Assembly: GCF_900078545.1 (NCBI RefSeq)
Contig: NZ_FLLS01000002.1
Location: 1,435,404 to 1,499,403 of the forward strand
Direction: 5' to 3'
DNA from: Olegusella massiliensis
GTDB taxonomy: Bacteria > Actinomycetota > Coriobacteriia > Coriobacteriales > Atopobiaceae
DNA: 64,000 nucleotides
Made by a program: the position numbers and the translations under genes. The notes beneath the pieces were generated by a model that had not been told where the DNA came from, made no database searches, and saw only the letters and a program-made list of their open reading frames with translations. Shown here in pieces: positions 44,067 through 53,309 of the stretch. Positions within the stretch are counted from its first letter, which is position 1, and every line of letters begins with the position of its first letter.

Positions 44067-45296
44067 ATGAAGACGAATCTGACGCGCCGGAACTTTCTGG
44101 GCACCATTGGTATTGCTACTGCTGGTCTAGCTCTAGCTGGTTGCGGTAACTCTGGTAGCGCTGGCTCTGGGGATTCAGGCGAAAAGGCAAAGAGTCAAAT
44201 TGATGGACCCAAGAGTTCGTTTAAGGTTGGCGGTATCGGTCCTTTGACTGGTGCAGCTGCAATTTATGGCACTGCTACGGACTGGGGTGCGCAGGTTGCC
44301 GTAAACGAAATCAACAAAGCTGCCGGTGATGTGACCTTCTCCTATAACTGTCAGGATGATACACACGTTGCCGAGACTTCAGTCAATGCGTACAACAATC
44401 TCAAGGATTGGGGTCTTCAGATTCTTGTTGGTACTACGACCACCGCTCCTTGCGTGGCAGTTTCCGACAAGACAAACAAGGATAATATCTTTGAACTGAC
44501 GCCTTCCGCATCTTCTGTCGACGTTATTGGTGAGGGATCAAGTCGCAAGTCCAATGTATTCCAGATGTGCTTTACCGACCCCAACCAGGGCAAGATTTCT
44601 GCAGATATGGTTGCCCAAAAAAAGCTTGGCACCAAGATTGCCATTTTGCACGATCAGGGTGATACCTACTCCACTGGCTTGCACGATGGTTTTGTTGAGG
44701 AAGCAAAAAATAAAGGACTTTCGATTGTTGCTGACGAGTCTTTTGACTCCAACAACAATACTGACTTTACGTCTCAGTTGGGTAAGTTTAAGGATGCAGG
44801 TGCAGACGTTGTTGTCATGCCCTTCTATTATCAGCAGGGTGGCCTGGTGCTTCAGCAGGCAAAAGATAATGGCTACGAATTTACCTTTGTTGGCATGGAT
44901 GGTATGGACGGCATTTTGCAGCAAGATGGTTTTGACGCCAGCGTTGCCGAAGGCCTCTACCTCATTACGCCTTTCACTGCAGACACTGAAGACGAAAACA
45001 CGCAAAAGTTCGTCGATGCCTTCTCCAAACTCTCTGATGGTGTTAAGCCTAATCAGTTTGCTGCAGATGCCTATGACTGTGTTTTTGCAATTAAGCAGGC
45101 CATTGAGACATCTGGCGTTACGTCGGACATGTCTGCATCTGATATCTGCGATAAACTTGTTGCATGCTTTACGGCAAAAGACTTTAAGTTTAGCGGTCTG
45201 ACTGGTACCGATATGACTTGGAGTGAGGATGGTACCGTCTCCAAGATTCCTCAGTGCTATGTCATTAAGGATGGCAAATACCAGGTAGTTGCCTAA
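44067..45296 (+). CDS. livK: Branched-chain amino acid ABC transporter, substrate-binding lipoprotein
   Basis: The extracellular binding protein that delivers branched-chain or related amino acids to LivHM. It has a twin-arginine type signal (TRRNFLG, Arg7-Arg8), a hydrophobic stretch and a lipobox LAGC with Cys26 as the lipidation site. The mature part has the two-lobed type I periplasmic-binding fold: KVGGIGPLTGAAAIYG, AVNEIN, NLKDWGLQILVG and the lobe 2 segment YYQQGGLVLQQAKDNG. AAGGAGG precedes the ATG. livH follows after an 88-base gap with a strong hairpin. The exact substrate among Leu/Ile/Val or other solutes is not readable. Confidence 0.94.
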   Translation: MKTNLTRRNFLGTIGIATAGLALAGCGNSGSAGSGDSGEKAKSQIDGPKSSFKVGGIGPLTGAAAIYGTATDWGAQVAVNEINKAAGDVTFSYNCQDDTHVAETSVNAYNNLKDWGLQILVGTTTTAPCVAVSDKTNKDNIFELTPSASSVDVIGEGSSRKSNVFQMCFTDPNQGKISADMVAQKKLGTKIAILHDQGDTYSTGLHDGFVEEAKNKGLSIVADESFDSNNNTDFTSQLGKFKDAGADVVVMPFYYQQGGLVLQQAKDNGYEFTFVGMDGMDGILQQDGFDASVAEGLYLITPFTADTEDENTQKFVDAFSKLSDGVKPNQFAADAYDCVFAIKQAIETSGVTSDMSASDICDKLVACFTAKDFKFSGLTGTDMTWSEDGTVSKIPQCYVIKDGKYQVVA

Positions 45297-45320
45297 AGTC
45301 CGATATTGATTGCAAGGACA

Positions 45321-45350
45321 GGACGGAGGCGGCTATTGCCACCTCCGCCC
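45321..45350 (+). terminator. Intercistronic hairpin between livK and livH
   Basis: GGACGGAGGCGGC and GCCACCTCCGCCC fold around TATT with two mismatches; no T-run. Such a hairpin can protect the upstream binding-protein mRNA so that more LivK than LivHMGF is made. Confidence 0.7.
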
Positions 45351-45384
45351 TGCTGTTAGCTGCGAGGGAGAAGGGGCGCGTTAG

Positions 45385-46260
45385 ATGCAATTTTTGTCCA
45401 CCCTTATAAATGGACTGTCGCTTGGCAGTATTTATGCCGTTATTGCTCTGGGCTATACCATGGTCTATGGTATCGCGCGTATGCTGAACTTTGCACACGG
45501 CGACATTATTATGGTTGGAGCCTATATTTGCTTTTTTATGATGGGTTTGTTTGGACTGCCGCCACTGCTGGCAGTACTCATTTCCATTGTAGGCTGCACG
45601 CTACTTGGCATTGTTATCGAGCGTCTTGCGTACAAGCCGCTGCGCAGTGCTCCTTCGCTTGACGTGCTGATTACTGCTATTGGCGTATCTTATTTTTTGG
45701 AAAATGGCGCGCTGTTGCTCTTTGGTTCCAATCCTAAGGTGTTCAAGTCAGTCATACCTTTTGGCCCCTTGCAAATTGGCAGCCTTACTATCAAGTCCAC
45801 CGCACTGGTTTCCATTGTGGTCTGCGCTATTGTTGCTGTTGCGTTGACGCTCTTTACTCAACGGGGCAAAATGGGCAAAGCGATGCGTGCGGTTTCCGAA
45901 GATAAGGGTGCCGCTCAGCTTATGGGCATCAATGTGAATAAAACCATCTCGCTCACCTTTGCTATTGGCTCTGGCTTGGCTGCAGTAGCTGGCATTTTGC
46001 TGTGCTCGTCTTATCCTACGCTGTATTACATGACGGGTTCCATGCCTGGTATCAAGGCCTTTATTGCTGCCGTTATTGGTGGTATCGGCTCGATTCCCGG
46101 AGCGTTTTTGGGTGGCCTTATTTTGGGTGTTATCGAGATGTTTGCTCGTACCTACGTCTCTACTAAGTTTACTGACGCTATCGTTTTTGGTGTATTGATT
46201 ATTGTGCTGTTGGTTCGACCTGCTGGCCTTTTGGGCAAGCCTGTGAACGAGAAGGTGTAG
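45385..46260 (+). CDS. livH: Branched-chain amino acid ABC transporter permease LivH
   Basis: One of the two membrane subunits of the importer. The 291-residue product has about eight membrane segments. It begins FLSTLINGLSLGSIYAVIALGYTMVYGIARMLNFAHGD, a LivH signature (longer than is needed to identify it). It also has the cytoplasmic coupling helix region MRAVSEDKGAAQLMGINV and AFIAAVIGGIGSIPGAFLGG. livM follows after 4 bases. Confidence 0.95.
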   Translation: MQFLSTLINGLSLGSIYAVIALGYTMVYGIARMLNFAHGDIIMVGAYICFFMMGLFGLPPLLAVLISIVGCTLLGIVIERLAYKPLRSAPSLDVLITAIGVSYFLENGALLLFGSNPKVFKSVIPFGPLQIGSLTIKSTALVSIVVCAIVAVALTLFTQRGKMGKAMRAVSEDKGAAQLMGINVNKTISLTFAIGSGLAAVAGILLCSSYPTLYYMTGSMPGIKAFIAAVIGGIGSIPGAFLGGLILGVIEMFARTYVSTKFTDAIVFGVLIIVLLVRPAGLLGKPVNEKV

Positions 46261-46264
46261 CCCT

Positions 46265-47383
46265 ATGGAATACAAAATGTCGCGATCTTTGCGTTCAACT
46301 CTCACTACCTATGGTGTTGTCGTGCTGTTCTTTGTGGTCTGTGAGATTTTGATTGCAACGCATATCCTCTCTTATTCGCTCCAAGGTCAGCTGGTGCCCA
46401 TCTGTGCGTATGTCTGTATGGCAATTTCACTCAATCTTGTCGTGGGTATTTCTGGTGAGCTTTCGCTGGGACATGCAGGATTTATGAGTATCGGTGCCTT
46501 TTCTGGCGTAGTTGCGGCTGCTCTTGTGGGGGCCGTGGCAGCAAATGAGCCAGCAATTCTTGTCATCTCGATGCTTGTCGGTGGATTGCTTGCTGGTGTG
46601 ATGGGTTTTTTGATTTCTATTCCGGTTATGCGCCTACATGGCGACTATCTGGCCATTGTTACCCTAGCCTTTGGCGAGATTATCAAGAATATCTTGAACA
46701 ATCTTTATGTGGGGATGGACGAGAGTGGTTTGCATCTCAGCATGAATAGTGAAAGTTCCCTGCATATGTCTCAGGCAGGCAAAGTTTTGCTTGCAGGCCC
46801 TAAAGGTGCAGTTGGCGTTACTACGATTGCAAACTTTACTGTGGGTATCTTGTTGGTGCTATTTTGCCTTTTTGTAGCACTGAATCTCATTAATAGCCGT
46901 TCTGGTCGCGCCATTCTTGCTGTTCGTGACAATCGTATTGCAGCTGAAGCCTGTGGTATCAATTCGATGAAGTACCGTATGATGGCTTTCGTGGTTTCGG
47001 CAGTGCTTGCTGGTATGGCAGGTGCACTCTATGGTCTGAACTACTCGAGCTTTATCCCCAGCAAATTTGATTTCAACAATTCCATTATGGTGTTGGTGTT
47101 TGTTGTCTTGGGCGGTATTGGCAATATCCGTGGTGGCATGATTGCAGCAGCAGTGCTGACTGTGCTTCCCGAAGCCCTGCGTTTCCTGTCTACCTATCGC
47201 ATGCTGATTTACTCTATCGTGCTGATTGCCGTTATGCTTATCTCCAACAACGAGCAGGCACGTATGGTATTGCGTAGGTTCAAAAATAATTTCAAAAAGA
47301 GCCGCAAAAAGAAGGCTGCTCCTCAGGTAGCTGTTGCAGGGGCTGGTGCTGCGAGCGCAAAGGAGGATGGCGCCAATGACTAA
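46265..47383 (+). CDS. livM: Branched-chain amino acid ABC transporter permease LivM
   Basis: Second membrane subunit, 372 residues. It has NLVVGISGELSLGHAGFM near the start, GDYLAIVTLAFGEIIKNI, the coupling-loop LAVRDNRIAAEACGIN and LGGIGNIRGGMIAA. A Lys/Arg-rich cytoplasmic tail of about 50 residues ends the protein. The gene overlaps livG by 8 bases, so the two are translationally coupled. Confidence 0.95.
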   Translation: MEYKMSRSLRSTLTTYGVVVLFFVVCEILIATHILSYSLQGQLVPICAYVCMAISLNLVVGISGELSLGHAGFMSIGAFSGVVAAALVGAVAANEPAILVISMLVGGLLAGVMGFLISIPVMRLHGDYLAIVTLAFGEIIKNILNNLYVGMDESGLHLSMNSESSLHMSQAGKVLLAGPKGAVGVTTIANFTVGILLVLFCLFVALNLINSRSGRAILAVRDNRIAAEACGINSMKYRMMAFVVSAVLAGMAGALYGLNYSSFIPSKFDFNNSIMVLVFVVLGGIGNIRGGMIAAAVLTVLPEALRFLSTYRMLIYSIVLIAVMLISNNEQARMVLRRFKNNFKKSRKKKAAPQVAVAGAGAASAKEDGAND

Positions 47384-48296
47384 GGAAGAAAAGCAGGCTG
47401 TGTCGGCTCCTAAGGGCCAACGCTCTGGTATCAAAGCGCGTCGTGTTACCACCAAGATGGTACCTTTGCCTTCAACCTCTATTGTGCCCGAGCGCGACCT
47501 TGGTAAAGAGCCCATCCTTGAATGCCGTCATTTGGGCATTGATTTTGGCGGCCTGCATGCTGTTGAGGATTTTGATATTGCTGTAGGCCGTACTGAAATT
47601 GCGGGCCTTATTGGTCCTAACGGCGCAGGTAAAACGACCATCTTTAACTTGCTGACCAAGGTCTACCAGCCCACACGAGGTACGATTTTGTTGGATGGTC
47701 AAGATCTCAATAATATGAGTGTTCCTAAGGTCAATCAGGCGGGCATTGCTCGTACCTTCCAAAACATTCGCCTCTTTTCCAACCTATCGGTTGAGGATAA
47801 CGTGCGTATTGGTCTGCACAATCAGGTGAAGTGTTCAATGCTCAACGGCATCTTCCGTACCCCACAGTTTTTCAAGAGCGAAAAGGCCTTCCATAAGCGC
47901 GCCCTTGAACTGCTTGACGTGTTTGATATGGCCGATCTTGCTCAAGTCTCTGCGGGTTCTTTGCCCTATGGCGCTCAACGTCGTCTTGAGATAGTCCGCG
48001 CTCTTGCAACCGAGCCCAAGCTGTTGTTACTTGACGAGCCTGCGGCAGGCATGAATCCCTCCGAGACCTCTGACTTAATGGACAGTATTCTCAAGATTCG
48101 CGATGAGTTCCAGATTGCCATTATGTTGATTGAGCACGACATGGACCTTGTTATGGGCATCTGCGAAGGCATTGCTGTTTTGAACTACGGCAAGATTATT
48201 GCCAAAGGTACGCCCGACGAGATTCAAAACAATCCCGAGGTTATCGAGGCTTATCTGGGTTCTCAAGCCGATGCCTCTGCAGAGAAGGAGGCCTAA
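47376..48296 (+). CDS. livG: Branched-chain amino acid ABC transporter ATPase LivG
   Basis: One of two ATPase subunits. After a basic 45-residue N-terminal extension come Walker A GPNGAGKTT, the LivG-type insert and Q-loop region ARTFQNIRLFSNLSVEDNV, the signature LPYGAQRRLEIVRAL, Walker B LLLLDEPAAGMNP and the H-loop IEHDMDLVM. ATG 47376 has AGGAGG nine bases ahead; ATG 47367 touches that site. The signature LPYGAQRR in place of LSGGQ is usual in LivG. livF follows after 3 bases. Confidence 0.95.
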   Translation: MTKEEKQAVSAPKGQRSGIKARRVTTKMVPLPSTSIVPERDLGKEPILECRHLGIDFGGLHAVEDFDIAVGRTEIAGLIGPNGAGKTTIFNLLTKVYQPTRGTILLDGQDLNNMSVPKVNQAGIARTFQNIRLFSNLSVEDNVRIGLHNQVKCSMLNGIFRTPQFFKSEKAFHKRALELLDVFDMADLAQVSAGSLPYGAQRRLEIVRALATEPKLLLLDEPAAGMNPSETSDLMDSILKIRDEFQIAIMLIEHDMDLVMGICEGIAVLNYGKIIAKGTPDEIQNNPEVIEAYLGSQADASAEKEA

Positions 48297-48299
48297 GCT

Positions 48300-49007
48300 A
48301 TGGCATTGCTTTCCGTGCGAGATATGCATGTGTACTATGGCTCGATCCATGCCATCAAAGGTATCTCCTTTGACGTTGAGGAAGGTGAAGTTGTTACCCT
48401 GATTGGCGCTAATGGTGCAGGCAAATCCACGACACTCAAGACGGTTTCGGGTTTGATGGTGCCACGTGCGGGTGAGATTGAATTTGCAGGGGAGTCCATA
48501 GCTAGCGTTCCAGCAAATGATTTAGTGCCCAAGGGTTTGGCATTGTGTCCTGAGGGTAGGTCTCTTTTCCAGGCTATGAGCGTAGAAGAAAACCTCGAGA
48601 TGGGTGGCTATACGCGTCCCAAAAACGAAGTCGCCGACGATATGGAGCGCGTCTTTGCTCTTTTTCCACGTTTGAAAGAGCGTCGTCGTCAAATTGCCGG
48701 TACGCTTTCGGGTGGTGAGCAGCAGATGGTTGCCATGGGACGCGCCATGATGAGCCGTCCGCGCCTACTCATGCTCGACGAGCCTTCGATGGGTTTGGCA
48801 CCTATTCTCGTGCAGGAGATTTTCAATATTATTCGCCGTTTGCACGACGAGGGGACTACCGTGCTTTTGGTTGAGCAGAACGCTCAGATGGCACTTTCTG
48901 TTGCTGATCGTGCCTATGTTCTTGAGACAGGCCATATTGCGATGGATGGTCCTGCTTCTGAGCTTGCGGCAGACGACCGTGTGCGCAAAGCCTATCTGGG
49001 TGGTTAG
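48300..49007 (+). CDS. livF: Branched-chain amino acid ABC transporter ATPase LivF
   Basis: Second ATPase of the importer, 235 residues. Walker A GANGAGKST, the LivF hallmark LCPEGRSLFQAMSVEENL, signature LSGGEQQMVAMGRA, Walker B LMLDEPSMGLAP and H-loop VEQNAQMAL are all present. GAGAAGGAGG precedes the start. It is the last liv gene; a gap of 143 bases separates it from the next ABC gene. Confidence 0.96.
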   Translation: MALLSVRDMHVYYGSIHAIKGISFDVEEGEVVTLIGANGAGKSTTLKTVSGLMVPRAGEIEFAGESIASVPANDLVPKGLALCPEGRSLFQAMSVEENLEMGGYTRPKNEVADDMERVFALFPRLKERRRQIAGTLSGGEQQMVAMGRAMMSRPRLLMLDEPSMGLAPILVQEIFNIIRRLHDEGTTVLLVEQNAQMALSVADRAYVLETGHIAMDGPASELAADDRVRKAYLGG

Positions 49008-49150
49008 GCAAGCTGACGCTCTGTACTACTAGAGTTTAAGCAGACCGCTTAAGTTTGTTTGCGCAGCTCGGTTTTGTTTGCGCTGCTAGAGTTTGCAATA
49101 AATGGGTAGGATTTCCCTTGACAGACACTTTGTTGAGGGGAATTTTTTGT

Positions 49151-50971
49151 ATGTCACAACGCAAGCAGGGCAAACTTGACCCTACGACTACGCGTCGCAC
49201 CTTACAGCGCTTCTGGGATGTCACCAAGAAGATGCCTGGTGTCACGGCTCTTTCGGTGCTCTCTTCTGCAGGTTATATCGTGCTTCTAACCTTTATTAAC
49301 ACCTATGTGATGGGTTTGATAGTTGATCGCGTACAGCAAGGTCAGGTAGCGCCAGATCAGGTATGGCAGGTTTTCGGACCATATATTATTGCTTTGATAC
49401 TTGTTAATGCTGTGGGCCAGGTGCTTTCAAAGTTGCAAGATTACAGTGTCTATAAACTTGAAATCAATGGCAATTATCGGCTTTCACGCCTGTGTTTTGA
49501 TACGCTTTCCAATCAGTCGATGACGTTTCACAACGGGCGTTTTGGTGGAGCATTGGTGAGTCAGACGAGTCGTTTTACCTCGGGTTATACGGGGCTCGTT
49601 GATGTGGTGGTGTATTCGCTTATTCCAACAGTTGCGTCTATCATCTGCACTATCGTGATGCTTGCGCCACAGGTGCCTCTCTACGTGGCTATTCTCTTTA
49701 TTGCGCTTGTCATTTATGTCAGCATTGCTTACAAGCTTTATAAAAAAATTTTGCCACTCTCTGAAGCAAGCTCCTCTGCACAAAACCGCCTGTCTGGGGT
49801 GCTTTCTGACGCAGTAACCAATATTCTTGCCGTCAAAACAAGCGGTCGTGAGGACTATGAATACGAGCTTTTTGTTGCAGCTGATAGGGATGCACGTAAA
49901 GCTCAGACAGCAACCATGCACGCTATGCTTGCCCGCGGCTTTACTACCAGCGCCTTGATTACGGTCATCATGACCATTGCTTCGATTTTTGTAGCTGGCG
50001 GTAATGCTTGGTTTGGCATTTCTGCCGGTACTCTGGTGATGATTTTTACCTATACCTACAACCTCACCATGCGCGTGAACTACTTCAATTCGATGATGAC
50101 ACGCATCAATACTTCTTTGGGCGATGCGGCCGAAATGACACGGGTGCTCGATGAGCCGTTGCTGGTTGCAGACGATGAGGATGCACTCCCTCTCAAGGTG
50201 AGTCAGGGCGCCATCGACTTTAGCCATATTGGCTTTGCCTATCCTGATGCGCCAGCAAAAGAGAAGGTCTTTACAGACCTGTCACTGCATATTCCTGCAG
50301 GACAGCGCGTTGGCTTGGTGGGCCGTTCTGGCTCAGGAAAGACGACTTTGACCAAATTGTTGCTGCGACTAGATGATGTGCAGGAAGGTCAGGTGCTGAT
50401 AGATGGGCAAGACGTCTCTCATTGCACCCAGCAAAGTTTGCGCTCACAGCTTGCGTATGTACCTCAAGAACCCTTATTGTTTCACCGAAGTGTGAGGGAC
50501 AATATTGCTTATGGCAAGCCTGATGCAAGTGATGAAGAAATTCGTCAAGCTGCCGAACAGGCCAATGCGATGGAGTTTATTGAGCGTCTGCCTCAGGGTC
50601 TCGATACTATGGTGGGCGAGCGCGGAGCAAAACTTTCGGGCGGTCAACGTCAGCGTGTGGCTATAGCACGTGCAATTTTGGTTGATGCTCCTATCTTGGT
50701 GCTTGATGAGGCCACGTCTGCGCTGGACTCCGAGAGCGAGGCGTTGGTGCAAGGAGCGTTGGAAAACCTTATGCGCGGACGGAGCGCAATCGTTGTTGCC
50801 CACCGTTTGTCCACAGTTGCTGCCCTTGATCGCATAGTTGTGCTTGCTGACGGCAAAATTGTAGAAGACGGTACACACGCCGAGCTTATAGCCGCTGATG
50901 GCGAGTATGCTGGTTTGTGGTCACGACAGACGGGTGGTTTTCTCGAAGGAGATGGGGAGACAGGAGAGTAG
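49151..50971 (+). CDS. ABC exporter, fused membrane and ATPase domains
   Basis: A half-transporter of about 606 residues that would work as a dimer. The N-terminal membrane domain (about 1-320) has six predicted segments. The ATPase domain (about 360-600) has Walker A GRSGSGKTT, the Q-loop YVPQEP, signature KLSGGQRQRVAIARAIL, Walker B ILVLDEATSALDSES and H-loop VAHRLSTV. Substrate is unknown; lipid, peptide and drug exporters share this layout. ATG 49151 has GAGGGG ten bases ahead; an upstream in-frame start at 49055 is unsupported. The next gene begins 5 bases after its stop, so the pair is likely co-transcribed. Confidence 0.9.
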   Translation: MSQRKQGKLDPTTTRRTLQRFWDVTKKMPGVTALSVLSSAGYIVLLTFINTYVMGLIVDRVQQGQVAPDQVWQVFGPYIIALILVNAVGQVLSKLQDYSVYKLEINGNYRLSRLCFDTLSNQSMTFHNGRFGGALVSQTSRFTSGYTGLVDVVVYSLIPTVASIICTIVMLAPQVPLYVAILFIALVIYVSIAYKLYKKILPLSEASSSAQNRLSGVLSDAVTNILAVKTSGREDYEYELFVAADRDARKAQTATMHAMLARGFTTSALITVIMTIASIFVAGGNAWFGISAGTLVMIFTYTYNLTMRVNYFNSMMTRINTSLGDAAEMTRVLDEPLLVADDEDALPLKVSQGAIDFSHIGFAYPDAPAKEKVFTDLSLHIPAGQRVGLVGRSGSGKTTLTKLLLRLDDVQEGQVLIDGQDVSHCTQQSLRSQLAYVPQEPLLFHRSVRDNIAYGKPDASDEEIRQAAEQANAMEFIERLPQGLDTMVGERGAKLSGGQRQRVAIARAILVDAPILVLDEATSALDSESEALVQGALENLMRGRSAIVVAHRLSTVAALDRIVVLADGKIVEDGTHAELIAADGEYAGLWSRQTGGFLEGDGETGE

Positions 50972-50976
50972 GAGAA

Positions 50977-52287
50977 ATGATGACAACGCAGGCTTTGCCC
51001 GACTTTCTCGGTTTGCTCAAAAAAGAGGTCATACCCGCTCAGGGCTGCACCGAGCCTATTGCCGTTGCGTTTGCTGTATCGGTTGCATCTGAGCAGCTGA
51101 GCTGCGATCCTGCAGACATCAAAGAAATTCACTTGCTGCTTTCTGCCAACATCATCAAAAATGCCTTGGGTGTTGGCATCCCTGGTACTGGTGCTGTGGG
51201 TATTGAAATTGCTGCCGCATTGGGTGCGGTTGTGCGACGTTCTGCTGCGCACCTAGAAGTTCTGGCCAATTTTGCTCCCGAACAGTTGGAGCTTGCACGT
51301 CAGATGGTTGCCAAAAAACGTATTCAGATAGAGCAAAAAGCTACCGACGAGCAACTCTATATCGAGGCACAGCTCAAATCTGTGACAGGTGAGACAAGCC
51401 GTGCGGTTGTGGCGCGCGATCATACCAATGTGGTACGCATCGAGCACTACGGTAAGGTGATTTGCGATAAGCCTCTGAGCGTTAGTAGTGCTTCTGATGC
51501 GGGTACGGGTCTCACTATCAAGAATATCTATGACTTTGCTACAAGTGTTGATGCCGCCGATATTGCTTTTTTGCTCGACTGTGTTTCGTTGAATATGGCG
51601 GTGAGTAAAGAAGGCCTGTCGGGTGGCTATGGTCTACGTGTGGGCGAAAAGATTGCCTCAGGTACAAGTGGTGCGAGCTCAATGCTCCTTAACAATATTG
51701 CCCTGCGTATCATGGCAGCAACGGCTGCAGGCAGCGATGCGCGTATGGCTGGTTGTCAGCTCTCGGTCATGACAGTAGCAGGGTCAGGCAATCAAGGTAT
51801 TGCTTGTACGGTGCCGGTCATTGAACTGGCGCGTGAGTTGGGCTCCAGTGACGAGAAGCTATCGCGTGCGCTTGCGATTTCTGGGCTGGTGGTATGTCAT
51901 CTTAAGGAGTATATGGGCAGGTTATCTCCACTTTGTGGCTCGGGAATTGCTGGTGGTACAGGTGCTTGCTGTGGTATGACCTACTTGCAAGGTGGTACCG
52001 AATCTCAGCTTGAAGCAGCGGCTAACAATATGATTGCTATGCTTCAAGGTATGATTTGCGATGGTGCCAAGGCTACCTGCGCGCTCAAGATTGCGGCAGG
52101 TACCAACGCTGCGCTCCATTGCTCTGCTTTGGCTTTGGCGGATATTTCGCCTTCGAGCTTGGATGGCATTGTCTTTGATAATGTCGAGGATACTATTTGC
52201 AACATCGGTACCTTTGTGCGCGAAGGCATGCAGCATACCGATGAGACGATACTTTCCATTATGCTCAAGAAGCAACTTGGCAATTAG
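50977..52287 (+). CDS. L-cysteine desulfidase/L-serine dehydratase-like protein (UPF0597 family)
   Basis: Family members are Fe-S proteins that remove H2S from cysteine or ammonia from serine. The product, about 436 residues, opens LKKEVIPAQGCTEPIAVAFA, diagnostic for the family. It continues with NIIKNALGVGIPGTG and VMTVAGSGNQGIACTVPV, and ends with a Cys-rich CGSGIAGGTGACCGMTYLQGG and ICDGAKATCALKIA, the likely cluster ligands. Start ATG 50977 or 50980 follows AGGAG. It comes five bases after the ABC exporter, which hints at export of a thiol or amino acid, though this is only context. The reaction cannot be fixed from sequence. Confidence 0.87.
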   Translation: MMTTQALPDFLGLLKKEVIPAQGCTEPIAVAFAVSVASEQLSCDPADIKEIHLLLSANIIKNALGVGIPGTGAVGIEIAAALGAVVRRSAAHLEVLANFAPEQLELARQMVAKKRIQIEQKATDEQLYIEAQLKSVTGETSRAVVARDHTNVVRIEHYGKVICDKPLSVSSASDAGTGLTIKNIYDFATSVDAADIAFLLDCVSLNMAVSKEGLSGGYGLRVGEKIASGTSGASSMLLNNIALRIMAATAAGSDARMAGCQLSVMTVAGSGNQGIACTVPVIELARELGSSDEKLSRALAISGLVVCHLKEYMGRLSPLCGSGIAGGTGACCGMTYLQGGTESQLEAAANNMIAMLQGMICDGAKATCALKIAAGTNAALHCSALALADISPSSLDGIVFDNVEDTICNIGTFVREGMQHTDETILSIMLKKQLGN

Positions 52288-52290
52288 CCT

Positions 52291-52316
52291 GCTTGCCTGT
52301 CAGTGTGCAGGCAAGC
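52291..52316 (+). terminator. Hairpin between convergent genes
   Basis: GCTTGCCTG and CAGGCAAGC form a 9-bp stem with loop TCAGTGTG directly after the upstream stop. There is no clear T-run. It probably serves transcript ends from both sides. Confidence 0.5.
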
Positions 52317-52382
52317 ATCAATATAAGCTGCCTTGTGAGCCGTCCGCAGGGGCATACGGCAGTAGAAACGATGGCCTGTAGG

Positions 52383-53309
52383 CTAGCTCGCAAGAATTTC
52401 TAAACCGGTTTTGCAGGCTTGTAGAGTTTCGATTTGCAGGCCGCGACATGCTCCTTCTGCGGCAGAAACGCTTTCCATGGTGACAAGCGTGCGTCTGACT
52501 CCAGCAGCTTTCTGCTCGTTTTTGCAGATGGCAAGCATGGTTGCGCCTGAACCCGAAATGACAAAAGCTGAAGCTCCTGAACTCAGTGCTGCCGAGCGCA
52601 AGGCTTCGTAATCAGGAATCAAGCGCGCACGATAGGGCTCGTGCAGCTTATCATGTGCGCAGGCGGCAAGGAGCTCCGCATCGCCCGTCTCAAGTGCGCG
52701 TACCATAGCAACACAACGACCCGTCTGCCATACAGCGGTTGTGATGGGTACCTCCGCTGGCAGCACGCGCCGTGCCGCAGCGGTACGTACCTCGTAAGGC
52801 GGCACAATGGCAATAAAGCGTAGGTTATCAGCAACGTCAAAACGTTGAGTCCACACACGTCCTGCATTGCTAAAGGAGCAAACCAAGCCTCCCAAAACGG
52901 CAGGGGCAACATTGTCGGGATGTCCTTCTAACGAACTTGCCATCTGAATGATGCGCTCGCGATCTAAACTGACGCCCGACAGTGCATAGGCGGCAGCAAT
53001 ACCAGCCACAATACAAGCAGAACTCGAACCGAGGCCCCCCGCTAGAGGAATGGGGGAGTCGATAGTGATGTTGAGCAATTCTTCGATAATTCCGAGCTCA
53101 GAACAGGTATGGCAGTATGAGGTCCACACCAGATTATCGGCTCCACAAAAACGAGGTTCGCAACCTTTGATATGCAGCTGACCGTCGGTGCTAGGCACAA
53201 AGCTAAACGTCGCCATCATATCGAGTGCAAGGCCCAGGCAGTCAAAGCCAACACCCACATTGGCCGAAGTTGCAGGGACTTGGATTTTTAGCACGCGAGG
53301 TTCGCTCAT
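52383..53309 (-). CDS. thrB: Homoserine kinase
   Basis: GHMP kinase that phosphorylates homoserine for threonine synthesis. The 308-residue product has VPATSANVGVGFDCLGLAL at the start, the ATP loop PLAGGLGSSSACIVAG, and SGSGATMLAI in the C-terminal region. Its start overlaps the thrC stop by 4 bases (ATGA), so the two are translationally coupled. With hom, lysC and asd across the divergent promoter region it completes most of the aspartate-to-threonine route. Confidence 0.96.
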   Translation of the reverse strand: MSEPRVLKIQVPATSANVGVGFDCLGLALDMMATFSFVPSTDGQLHIKGCEPRFCGADNLVWTSYCHTCSELGIIEELLNITIDSPIPLAGGLGSSSACIVAGIAAAYALSGVSLDRERIIQMASSLEGHPDNVAPAVLGGLVCSFSNAGRVWTQRFDVADNLRFIAIVPPYEVRTAAARRVLPAEVPITTAVWQTGRCVAMVRALETGDAELLAACAHDKLHEPYRARLIPDYEALRSAALSSGASAFVISGSGATMLAICKNEQKAAGVRRTLVTMESVSAAEGACRGLQIETLQACKTGLEILAS